From: a virus | Virus record (IMG/VR): IMGVR_UViG_3300025151_008489 | Span: 1 to 24,038 of that record | Strand: one strand, 5' to 3' | DNA length: 24,038 bases | Part shown: positions 1 to 6,594 of the stretch, piece by piece | How positions within the stretch are numbered: the stretch's first letter is position 1 | How the letters are laid out: each line of letters opens with the position of its first letter | Program-made: the position numbers and the translations under genes | Notes under the pieces: generated by a model | Told to the model about the DNA's origin: nothing | Database searches by the model: none | The model's input: the letters and a program-made list of their open reading frames with translations, nothing else

Positions 1-1646
1 AATTTGGTGGTAAGCCAATTGAGATATCTCCAAACAGAATTTACAATTGCGCTTATCTTCCTATTGATTCAGTAGATGCTTTTAGTGAAACAATGTTTTT
101 ATTATTAGGTGGTACTGGTGTAGGTTATTCTGTACAACGACATCACGTAAACAAGTTGCCAATGATTCAAAAACCATATCCAAAAAGAAAGCGTAGATTT
201 TTAATTGGTGATTCTATTGAAGGTTGGGCCGATGCAGTAAAGGTTCTTATGAAGTCATATATGAATGGTGGAGGAAGTAGAATTGAATTTGATTATTCAG
301 ATGTTAGACCTAAAGGAGCTATGTTAGTAACGTCAGGTGGTAAAGCACCAGGTCCTCAACCACTTAAAGAATGTATATTAAAAGTTAAAGGTATCTTAGA
401 TACCAAAGAAACTGGTGATAGACTTACGACATTAGAAGCTCACGACATTGTCTGCCACATTGCAGATGCAGTGTTAGCTGGTGGTATTAGACGTGCAGCA
501 CTTATTAGTTTGTTCAATGCTGATGACGATGAAATGATTGCTTGTAAATCAGGTAACTGGTGGGAAACAAACCCGCAACGTGGACGTGCTAATAATTCAG
601 CTTGTTTAATGCGTCATAAAATTACTAAAGACTTTTTTATGGATTTATGGAAAAGAGTAGAACTGTCTGGTGCAGGTGAACCTGGTATATATCTAAACAA
701 TGATAAAGATTGGGGAACAAACCCTTGCTGCGAAATAGCTTTAAGACCAAATCAATTTTGTAATCTTTGTGAAGTAAATGTAAGTAATATAGAAGACCAA
801 GATGACCTGAATGAAAGAGTAAAAGCAGCTGCATTTATTGGTACACTACAGGCTGGATATACAGACTTCCATTATCTTAGAGATGTATGGAAAGAGACTA
901 CAGAAAAAGATGCACTGATTGGCGTTTCAATGACAGGTATAGGCTCAGGTGTGGTACTTGGATACGATATGAAAAAAGCTGCTAGTTTAGTTAAAAGAGA
1001 AAATACTCGAGTTGCTAAAATTATAGGAATCAATAAATCTGCAAGAACTACAACTGTAAAACCTGCAGGTACTACAAGTCTAGTTTTAGGTACAAGTTCA
1101 GGTATACACGCATGGCATAATGATTATTATATTAGACGTATACGAGTTGGTAAAAACGAGTCAATATATAATTACCTAAAAGAAAACCATCCAGATTTAG
1201 TTGAAGACGAATACTTCAGACCACATGATACAGCAGTAATCCAAGTCCCTCAAAAAGCACCTGAAGGTTCTATTTTAAGAACAGAATCTCCTTTCAATAC
1301 ATTGGAAAGAGTTAAAAAGGTTGCAACCGAATGGGTAACTCCAGGTCACAGAGCAGGTTCGAATACTCATAATGTCTCGGCTACAATATCATTAAAACAA
1401 GACGAGTGGGAATTGGCTGGTGAATGGATGTGGACTAATAGAAATCATTATAATGGCTTGTCCGTATTACCTTATGATGGTGGTACATATACACAAGCAC
1501 CGTTTGAAGATATTACAAAAGAAAAATATGAAGAAATGATGAAGTCACTTGCTGAAGTTGACTTGTCCAATGTTGTTGAAATAGAAGACAACACAAATTT
1601 ATCAGGTGAATTGGCTTGCGCAGGAGGTTCTTGTGAAATACAATAA
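1..1646 (+). CDS. nrdJ: Class II (adenosylcobalamin-dependent) ribonucleotide reductase, 5'-truncated
   Basis: Reduces ribonucleotides to deoxyribonucleotides using coenzyme B12, supplying dNTPs for phage replication. The gene enters from the left edge: codons run in frame from base 3, and the first in-frame ATG (93) lies inside conserved sequence, so it is not the start. What can be seen: an early NCAYL segment (Cys codon at 48), which fits the first active-site Cys; a central NPCCEI followed by FCNLCEVN, the family's NPCGEI and CNL-EV region with the thiyl-radical Cys; and a C-terminal CAGGSC (CX4C) tail that fits the shuttle Cys pair of the monomeric RTPR type. About 547 residues remain of a family that is about 740 long in Lactobacillus. 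Two Cys are extra compared with the usual pattern: CC instead of CG, and CNLC instead of CNLA. The ending and overall order fit RTPR/NrdJ well. Whether the substrate is a di- or triphosphate cannot be told here. Confidence 0.9.
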   Translation, partial: FGGKPIEISPNRIYNCAYLPIDSVDAFSETMFLLLGGTGVGYSVQRHHVNKLPMIQKPYPKRKRRFLIGDSIEGWADAVKVLMKSYMNGGGSRIEFDYSDVRPKGAMLVTSGGKAPGPQPLKECILKVKGILDTKETGDRLTTLEAHDIVCHIADAVLAGGIRRAALISLFNADDDEMIACKSGNWWETNPQRGRANNSACLMRHKITKDFFMDLWKRVELSGAGEPGIYLNNDKDWGTNPCCEIALRPNQFCNLCEVNVSNIEDQDDLNERVKAAAFIGTLQAGYTDFHYLRDVWKETTEKDALIGVSMTGIGSGVVLGYDMKKAASLVKRENTRVAKIIGINKSARTTTVKPAGTTSLVLGTSSGIHAWHNDYYIRRIRVGKNESIYNYLKENHPDLVEDEYFRPHDTAVIQVPQKAPEGSILRTESPFNTLERVKKVATEWVTPGHRAGSNTHNVSATISLKQDEWELAGEWMWTNRNHYNGLSVLPYDGGTYTQAPFEDITKEKYEEMMKSLAEVDLSNVVEIEDNTNLSGELACAGGSCEIQ

Positions 1647-1776
1647 CTGGATAGAGGAGTTATACTACAAAGAATTTTTGGTAAACAAAAATAACAAGGA
1701 GTACTCCGATGGACGTATCCAAATTAAACGAAAAAATTCAAAAGCTAAAGAAGGAAATAAAGGAAATTCAAAATAG
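1633..1776 (+). CDS. Possible overlapping micro-ORF (47 aa)
   Basis: A GTG-started frame of 47 codons runs from inside the last codons of the ribonucleotide reductase gene to a TAG inside the next gene. It would fill a 62-base gap that is otherwise unusually large for this window. AGGAGG lies at 1622-1627, five bases before the GTG. The product would start MKYNNWIEELYYKEFLVNKN and end in a Lys/Asn-rich basic tail. The caveat is that AGGAGG is also just the Gly-Gly codon pair of the reductase's conserved C-terminal CX4C tail, so the ribosome site may be a coincidence. No family is recognised. I list it as a candidate only. Confidence 0.25.
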   Translation: MKYNNWIEELYYKEFLVNKNNKEYSDGRIQIKRKNSKAKEGNKGNSK

Positions 1777-1900
1777 CTGTATACATAAAGAACAAGAAAT
1801 AAAATTTACAAAAGGTTATATTATGAGATGGGTTTGTAAAAAATGTAATTTACCTACAAGATGGCCGTCTGATAAAGAAATGAAAAATTGGTTGAAATAA
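1709..1900 (+). CDS. Small Cys/His protein, putative zinc-binding, coiled-coil N-terminus (63 aa)
   Basis: Function unknown. The N-terminal 22 residues are a Lys/Glu/Leu/Ile heptad-like helix (KLNEKIQKLKKEIKEIQ). Next come a C24-I-H26 pair and a C43-X2-C46 pair, together enough ligands for one zinc ion in a small treble-clef or ribbon fold. Trp41, Trp52 and Trp61 are the other notable residues. The start is supported by AAGGAG at 1696-1701, seven bases before the ATG. It follows the reductase gene and ends just before the first copy of the repeated intergenic element, so it probably belongs to the reductase transcript. The zinc site is inferred from residue spacing alone. Confidence 0.7.
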   Translation: MDVSKLNEKIQKLKKEIKEIQNSCIHKEQEIKFTKGYIMRWVCKKCNLPTRWPSDKEMKNWLK

Positions 1901-1907
1901 ATTTTTA

Positions 1908-1932
1908 TATGTCAAAAAAATTTGTTATATTA
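1908..1932 (+). promoter_or_regulatory. Copy A of the repeated 25-bp intergenic element, putative phage promoter
   Basis: TATGTC, AAAAAAATTTGT and TATATTA align without gaps to four other copies in the window. It is preceded by a T-rich run directly after the stop codon of the upstream gene. The ATG of the next gene follows 23 bases later, with AAGAGG at 1943-1948. The leader GGTTACAAA is shared with copy C. TATATT resembles a -10 box. There is no convincing -35 hexamer at the usual distance, so a phage-encoded sigma factor, activator or polymerase may read it. Confidence 0.65.
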
Positions 1933-1955
1933 GTACTAAATAAAGAGGTTACAAA

Positions 1956-2897
1956 ATGAAAGCAGAAAATTATATTTTAGGTGCAGGACCTGCAGGTCTT
2001 ATTGCAGCGTATTACTTTGATGATTTTAAGGTAATAGACAAAAAGCCTTTAGGTCAATTAAACTTGCCTTTTATACCAGGACCAAGATTGTTACAAGCAA
2101 CAGAAAATATGAAAGAGTTTGTAAAATCTATATGTCCTGACTTAGAATTAAAGGAAGAGATTGCCGTAATAGGTTTTCATGAAGACGGAAATGTTACTGA
2201 CACTCCTTCTAAAAACTTCAAAGCAAATTATGCAATGAAAACTAGAGGTAAGAATAAATCCGAATCAAGTTTTATGTCAGAAGGTATGACAGAAATCAAA
2301 CATATAGAAATTGCAGACTATGGAGAAGATAGCTACAAATTTTTATTTGAAAGTTTATTAAAAATAATTAAAGACAGAGGTCAGTTAATAGAAACAAGCG
2401 TAGAAAATATCGATGTATTTGGAAGAAAAATGCATCTTGAAAACGGAGATGTGTTGGAGTACTGGAACTTAATATCTACACTTAATGTTAATCTGTTAAA
2501 AAAATTATGTCCTAATATGAAAGACATGCCTCATGACCTATCAACGTCACCTAAATGTTTTTACAAGGCAGAATATAAAGATGACATATCAGTTATGATG
2601 TCTGAAAAAACACACCCATCTCTTTGGTTTGATTATGTATATTCTATAGGTACTGATTGGACACGTCAAACATTTTTTAGAGATTATATTGTATATGAAT
2701 CAGTAAATCCTATAGAAGGTACTCATATTCAAGGCAATAAAATACTTATGAAGTTTGAAAATCTTCCAATACAAATAAAAGAAAGTTTAAGATTTGAAAC
2801 AATAGATGGAATCAAAATGCTAGGAAGATTTGCAGAATGGGACCATCAAGTAAAAGCAAATGAAGTTTTAGATAAAGTGAAGTCATGGATAAATTAA
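1956..2897 (+). CDS. FAD/NAD(P)-binding oxidoreductase, UDP-galactopyranose-mutase/amine-oxidase-like
   Basis: Probably a soluble flavoprotein; the substrate is unknown. Residues 5-25 form a Rossmann nucleotide-binding motif (LGAGPAGLIAAYYF), with an acidic residue at the end of the second strand (VIDKK). The C-terminus, GRFAEWDHQVKANEVL, looks like the closing FAD-binding segment of UDP-galactopyranose mutase and flavin amine oxidases (typically GRY/F-A-x-W followed by a helix). At 313 residues it is shorter than most UGM enzymes, and the middle region is not recognised. It is the first gene after putative promoter copy A and overlaps the next gene by 13 bases, so it is co-expressed with nucleotide-metabolism genes and an RmlD-like reductase. 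Nucleotide-sugar chemistry and redox support for a nucleotide enzyme are both possible. The FAD-binding assignment is fairly firm; the reaction is not. Confidence 0.7.
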   Translation: MKAENYILGAGPAGLIAAYYFDDFKVIDKKPLGQLNLPFIPGPRLLQATENMKEFVKSICPDLELKEEIAVIGFHEDGNVTDTPSKNFKANYAMKTRGKNKSESSFMSEGMTEIKHIEIADYGEDSYKFLFESLLKIIKDRGQLIETSVENIDVFGRKMHLENGDVLEYWNLISTLNVNLLKKLCPNMKDMPHDLSTSPKCFYKAEYKDDISVMMSEKTHPSLWFDYVYSIGTDWTRQTFFRDYIVYESVNPIEGTHIQGNKILMKFENLPIQIKESLRFETIDGIKMLGRFAEWDHQVKANEVLDKVKSWIN

Positions 2898-3844
2898 AAG
2901 AAATATTTGAAATACAAAAACAGTTTACCGAAAAGTTTTTCGAAAAACAAGGTTTAACCGTAAATGAAGTCCTTAATAACAAGGAGCTTAAAGTAAAGTG
3001 GAACAAAGAGTACGTTCTGGCGCTGTCTAAAGAGGTGTATGAAGTATTAGATGAGATTGATTGGAAAATGCATACATCTAAAAATACTGAAGATATAAAT
3101 GACAATGTATTAGAAGAATGCGTTGACGTATTAAAATATCTATTTGGAATTGTACAGCTTAATGGATTTGACGTAAATGATTTATATGAAAAATTTGTAG
3201 ATAAATCAAAAGTTGTGGAAGCTAAATTTAATCAGGAAGAAGTAATGGCTAAAATTAAAGCTTCAGATAAGAAAATAGCTTTTATAGATATCGATGGTGT
3301 TCTTGCAGACTGGCCAGGTGGATTTTTGAAATGGGCAGGATATGATTCTCTTGCTCAATTCAAAAGTCAGGTTAATAAAAAGGAACAATACAGAATAAAA
3401 TCTGAATATAGAACATGTGGCATAAAAGGCAAGCTTGATGTATTACACGGCGCAAGGACTTTTATGCAAGAGACTTGTAAAAATTATAATGTTGTATTAC
3501 TTACAGCAAGACCATATAAAAAATACTTTAGAATATATTCTGATACTCTAAGATGGTTAAAGGAAAATGACATTTGCTATGATGCAATTGTATTTGATGA
3601 AGAAAAAGAAAAATATATTATCAATAATTTCGAACCTGAACAAGTTGCATTTTGTTTAGATGATGATATTGGCAATGCAAATAAATTACACGATAGTGGA
3701 TTTAAGGTTTTCTTAAAAAAGAATCTAGGTTTATATACACATGAAACCTTGAATAAAAAATTAAATGAAGGCATACAAATAATTAACGGAAATATATTGG
3801 AGATAGTTTACAATGCAGATACGAATAAAGAAATTACACGATAA
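2885..3844 (+). CDS. Fusion: all-alpha dUTPase/dCTPase-like domain plus HAD 5'(3')-deoxyribonucleotidase-like domain
   Basis: Two catalytic modules in 319 residues. Residues 1-120 are helical and match the dimeric dUTPase/dCTPase (MazG-related) pattern: a start of the IFEIQKQF type, then E50-X2-E53 with D56/E57, then E77/E78 and D81, the usual Mg-binding acidic set. These enzymes cleave dUTP or dCTP to the monophosphate and pyrophosphate. Residues 129-285 are a HAD phosphatase: D135-I-D137-G (nucleophile and acid), T207 in LLTARP, and D259-D260-D261, in the style of 5'(3')-deoxyribonucleotidases. Together the protein could take a dNTP to the monophosphate and then to the nucleoside, or clear unwanted nucleotides. 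It overlaps both neighbours, and the next gene is a second, unrelated dUTPase, so this one may act mainly on dCTP. The domains are clear from motifs; substrate specificity is inferred. Confidence 0.8.
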   Translation: MDKLKEIFEIQKQFTEKFFEKQGLTVNEVLNNKELKVKWNKEYVLALSKEVYEVLDEIDWKMHTSKNTEDINDNVLEECVDVLKYLFGIVQLNGFDVNDLYEKFVDKSKVVEAKFNQEEVMAKIKASDKKIAFIDIDGVLADWPGGFLKWAGYDSLAQFKSQVNKKEQYRIKSEYRTCGIKGKLDVLHGARTFMQETCKNYNVVLLTARPYKKYFRIYSDTLRWLKENDICYDAIVFDEEKEKYIINNFEPEQVAFCLDDDIGNANKLHDSGFKVFLKKNLGLYTHETLNKKLNEGIQIINGNILEIVYNADTNKEITR

Positions 3845-4235
3845 AGCAGTAATACCATCATACGCTAAACAAGGCGATGCAGGTATGGATTTAACATGTG
3901 TAGGTTGGAAAACAACAGAAACTTATGTAGAATATGATACAGGATTGGCTATGGAAATACCTGAAGGCCATGTCGGATTTTTATTTCCGAGAAGCTCTGT
4001 ATCGAAAACAAATTTGGTGCTTGCAAATTGTGTAGGCGTTGTTGACTCTGGATATAGAGGTCCAGTAAAACTTAGATTTAAGGAATTAAATGGTCCTATT
4101 GGTGGAAGATATAAAGAAGGTGATAGGGTAGGCCAGCTTATTATAATGCCTGTACCTAACTTTAATTGTGTAGAGGTAGAAGAATTAACAGAAACAAGTA
4201 GAGGAGAGGGAGGCTTTGGCTCAACAGGAAATTAA
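3813..4235 (+). CDS. dut: Trimeric dUTPase (dUTP diphosphatase)
   Basis: Hydrolyses dUTP to dUMP and pyrophosphate, keeping uracil out of DNA and feeding dTMP synthesis. All five family motifs are present in 140 residues, the normal length: motif I GDAGMDL (21-27), motif II PRSSVSK (59-65), motif III GVVDSGYRG (75-83) with catalytic Asp78 and Tyr81, motif IV GDRVGQLI (103-110), and the glycine-rich motif V RGEGGFGSTG (130-139) that closes over the substrate. It starts inside the previous gene (32-base overlap) with GGAG at 3799-3802. Its last codons contain a purine-rich stretch that probably serves as the ribosome site for the next gene. No defect is visible. Confidence 0.97.
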   Translation: MQIRIKKLHDKAVIPSYAKQGDAGMDLTCVGWKTTETYVEYDTGLAMEIPEGHVGFLFPRSSVSKTNLVLANCVGVVDSGYRGPVKLRFKELNGPIGGRYKEGDRVGQLIIMPVPNFNCVEVEELTETSRGEGGFGSTGN

Positions 4236-4608
4236 AATATCGTTTACAAATATAGTAAAATTAACACTTTGTTTTTATGAGAACCCTGCTGCAAAGCAAG
4301 AAATAACATTTTGGGAAGGTCTTGTAAAAGATAAAATAAAAACAAAATCTAAAGTCAATGATATATGGAGCTACCATCTTAATGACGAAGAAGGTGATGA
4401 AGTTGTCGTGTGTATTCCAATAGAATTGACAGAAGAATTTAGAGATATATCTAATGTATCTAGACTTGCTGACAGTGAATTTGATAGGCACCAAGTTACC
4501 GGCAAGTTAAAATATGAAAAAACATTGATTTTTGGTAGAGTAGAATCTGCACAACTACAATTTATTACAGTAATGATGAACCTAATGAGTAAAGGAAAAT
4601 GGCGCTAG
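4216..4608 (+). CDS. Hypothetical protein, TTG start (130 aa)
   Basis: No recognisable family. The protein is soluble and charged, with no membrane segment or signal peptide; its most distinctive patch is DEVVVCIPIEL near the middle, and it ends in a basic KGKWR. The start appears to be TTG at 4216, 20 bases inside the dUTPase gene, because no in-frame ATG occurs before residues late in the protein. GAGGAG at 4201-4206 lies nine bases upstream and is part of the dUTPase motif V codons. It overlaps the kinase gene by 10 bases, so all these genes are likely translationally coupled. The position between a dUTPase and a nucleotide kinase suggests a role in nucleotide metabolism, but nothing in the sequence proves it. 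Confidence 0.75.
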   Translation: MAQQEIKISFTNIVKLTLCFYENPAAKQEITFWEGLVKDKIKTKSKVNDIWSYHLNDEEGDEVVVCIPIELTEEFRDISNVSRLADSEFDRHQVTGKLKYEKTLIFGRVESAQLQFITVMMNLMSKGKWR

Positions 4609-5027
4609 TAAGAATATTACATATTGATGGTCCGGATAAGACAGGAAAAGATTCTATAAGAAGGCAAGTTGTTAAAAATGGAAAAGGTAATACATTGGTT
4701 TATATTAGGTCTTTTTTATCACAAATAGTATATTCAAGGTTATACAATAGAAAAATAAATGAAAAAGTATTTTTTATGTCATGGGCAGAAGCAATTGTTC
4801 GAGGTGAAGAATTTTATTTTATAGACTGTTCTTATGAATTGGTAAAAGAAAGATTTATAAAACACGATGAAAAAGATTTGGACATCAAAGATTGGAAAGA
4901 GCATAGACGAGTTTTTTATGATGTACTTAAAGAAGCTGAAGAACAATATGATATAGAAGTAATTAGAGTAGATACTACAAAAGATACAATAAAACAATCA
5001 GCAAATAAAATACAAAGGGAATTATGA
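4599..5027 (+). CDS. P-loop nucleotide kinase, dNMP/thymidylate-kinase-like
   Basis: Likely phosphorylates a deoxynucleoside monophosphate using ATP. Residues 5-19 (RILHIDGPDKTGKDS) form a beta strand and Walker A loop, G11-X4-G16-K17, followed by D18-S19 in place of the usual S/T. The GKD[S/T] variant is also found in the T4 gp1 family of deoxynucleotide kinases. The segment FYFIDCSYELVKERF may be the strand and helix before the lid. At 142 residues it is much shorter than cellular thymidylate kinase (about 210), so the lid or base-binding region is reduced. It overlaps both neighbours (10 and 4 bases). Beside two dUTPase-family genes and a ThyA-like gene, a dNMP kinase role is plausible, possibly for an unusual nucleotide. 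The fold is fairly sure; the base specificity is unknown. Confidence 0.75.
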   Translation: MALVRILHIDGPDKTGKDSIRRQVVKNGKGNTLVYIRSFLSQIVYSRLYNRKINEKVFFMSWAEAIVRGEEFYFIDCSYELVKERFIKHDEKDLDIKDWKEHRRVFYDVLKEAEEQYDIEVIRVDTTKDTIKQSANKIQREL

Positions 5028-6088
5028 GAAAATTATTTATCACAGGCGAAAGTGGTATGCTAGCCACTTCAATAATAAAGGCATTAGAACAATCAGGTCA
5101 AGATAGATTTGAAGTTATGGATAACTCAGACATTGCAGAATATACAAATGAATTTAGTTATCTGAATGGAAAGCTTGTAAAGGCTAAGGAGGTAGATGTT
5201 ACAGATAGAGATGCTCTAAATAAAGTACAAGACAGGTTAACAAAAGATGATATTATTATACATACAGCTGCCTATGTAAATACAGATAAATGTGATGACT
5301 TTTCTTACGAGGCAGTCAACTCAAATATTATTAGCACACAATATTTAATTGATGTAGCAAATGCAGTAGGCTGTAAGATGATTTATTTTTCTACAACAGC
5401 TGTGTTTGACCCTGATGAGTATATGAAAGATAATGGTGTGTTTGACGAAACTGCTTCAATAGACCCTAAAACACTTTATGGTCTTTCTAAATATTCTGGA
5501 GAGCTAGCCACAAAACAATCTATAGATTTTGAAAAATGTATGGTAATAAAACCTGTGTTTATTTATGGCGATGCACCATTTGATAACTCTTCTATGATTA
5601 GAAAAATTACAGAAAAAGTTTATTGCGATATGAATAACATACAATATACTCTGTCACCTCTTAACAAAGATGGAAAGCTTGATGTGCTATTGAATCCCGG
5701 TATTGAAAAAGACTATATGAGATATGAATATTTTGCAGATATGTTTTTAGAATTACTTCTTATGGATAATGGTTGGGGCTATGATTTTATTATAAGTAAA
5801 GATGCACCTATACCGTTTGCAGAATATTTACATCTTATAGAAGAAGTTACAGGCTGCGATGATTTATCAAAGCATATAAACGTAATACCTGAAGGTGATT
5901 ATCTTGAAAGACACAATGGAATATCAAAGAATTTTTATAAATTATTCCAACATTATCAGTTACCGGTATCGGCATATAACAATAAAGAAGGTATAGAAAA
6001 AACATATAAATCAATAGTCGAGCATTATGAAGGAAATAGTAAAGAAAATAATGAGTCTGTTAGAAAAACAAGACTCTTCCACGTATAG
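5024..6088 (+). CDS. NAD(P)-dependent short-chain (extended) reductase, RmlD/epimerase family
   Basis: An extended short-chain dehydrogenase acting on a nucleotide-linked sugar or similar substrate. Residues 4-13 (LFITGESGML) are the TGxxGxL NAD(P)-binding motif, DVTDRDAL (58-65) follows the usual pattern, and HTAAYVNTDKCD (80-91) resembles RmlD (dTDP-4-dehydrorhamnose reductase), which typically reads AAYTxVDxxE here. Thr124/Thr125 with Y152-X3-K156 form the catalytic set. At 354 residues it is longer than RmlD (about 300) and has an insertion after residue 190. The start uses an ATGA overlap with the kinase gene, and the 3' end overlaps the ThyA-like gene. It lies far from the glycosyltransferase cluster, so it may supply a sugar nucleotide to it or act on an operon-specific substrate. 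The family is confident; the substrate is not. Confidence 0.85.
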   Translation: MRKLFITGESGMLATSIIKALEQSGQDRFEVMDNSDIAEYTNEFSYLNGKLVKAKEVDVTDRDALNKVQDRLTKDDIIIHTAAYVNTDKCDDFSYEAVNSNIISTQYLIDVANAVGCKMIYFSTTAVFDPDEYMKDNGVFDETASIDPKTLYGLSKYSGELATKQSIDFEKCMVIKPVFIYGDAPFDNSSMIRKITEKVYCDMNNIQYTLSPLNKDGKLDVLLNPGIEKDYMRYEYFADMFLELLLMDNGWGYDFIISKDAPIPFAEYLHLIEEVTGCDDLSKHINVIPEGDYLERHNGISKNFYKLFQHYQLPVSAYNNKEGIEKTYKSIVEHYEGNSKENNESVRKTRLFHV

Positions 6089-6533
6089 AGAAATATATAA
6101 TTTCAACTATGATATTGAGGTTATAACCGAATATATGAATACACCAATACCTCCAGCACTTGAGGCAGATGAAACCGAAAGAAAAGAGCTTATTAAAGGT
6201 ATGGTTAGCCTATGTATTGAAAAAGGTATTGAATCTAGACAATGTGTGCTTCATAAAAAATATCAAGATGACGATACACTTGCAGCATGTCTTTCTACAA
6301 TACAGGCAATATCTAGAAACAATAAAATAGATTTACATATATTTGTAAGAAGTCAAAATTTCGATAAGAATTTTTCTTATGATAATCAAACATATATGAT
6401 GATTATGTGTGCATTGCTAATACAATTTCCTGAAAACGATTTTGGTAAAATATATGTTCATATTACATCACTACATAGATTTATGGAAGATGGCGAAAAA
6501 CCTTTAACATATCTTGTTAATAACTTTTGCTAA
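6051..6533 (+). CDS. Small thymidylate synthase/dCMP hydroxymethylase superfamily protein
   Basis: The C-terminal two thirds match the catalytic half of ThyA-type enzymes. Numbering from this ATG, LAAC-L-S-T-I-Q places Cys80 where thymidylate synthase has its nucleophile, with RS at 100-101 exactly 20 residues later, as in E. coli ThyA (C146, R166-S167). The position equal to ThyA Asn177 is Asp111 (SYDN), and SLHRF at 140-144 fits the H207-X-Y209 region. In the T4 dCMP hydroxymethylase this Asn is also Asp, which favours a cytosine nucleotide. The protein is only 160 residues against about 260 for ThyA, so the N-terminal part is reduced. A start at 6027 would add eight residues, but 6051 has purines just upstream (AAAGA) and a smaller overlap. 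It is the last gene of the operon. Membership of the superfamily is reasonably clear; the reaction is an inference. Confidence 0.7.
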   Translation: MSLLEKQDSSTYREIYNFNYDIEVITEYMNTPIPPALEADETERKELIKGMVSLCIEKGIESRQCVLHKKYQDDDTLAACLSTIQAISRNNKIDLHIFVRSQNFDKNFSYDNQTYMMIMCALLIQFPENDFGKIYVHITSLHRFMEDGEKPLTYLVNNFC

Positions 6534-6544
6534 AAATCCTTTCA

Positions 6545-6569
6545 TATGTCGGAAAAATTGCCTATATTA
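6545..6569 (+). promoter_or_regulatory. Copy B of the repeated 25-bp intergenic element, putative phage promoter
   Basis: TATGTCGGAAAAATT, GCC and TATATTA align to the other copies with no gaps. It lies in the 61-base gap before the DNA polymerase gene, whose ATG is 25 bases downstream. A second TATAAT-like stretch follows at 6573-6580. The polymerase gene itself has only a weak ribosome site (AAGATAAA). Confidence 0.65.
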
Positions 6570-6594
6570 TAGTATATAATAAAAAAGATAAAAT

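Noticed and set aside
1698-1707. Perfect 10-bp palindrome GGAGTACTCC over a ribosome site
   Set aside because: It has no loop and is too short to act as a hairpin; the purine half is simply the ribosome site of the next gene.
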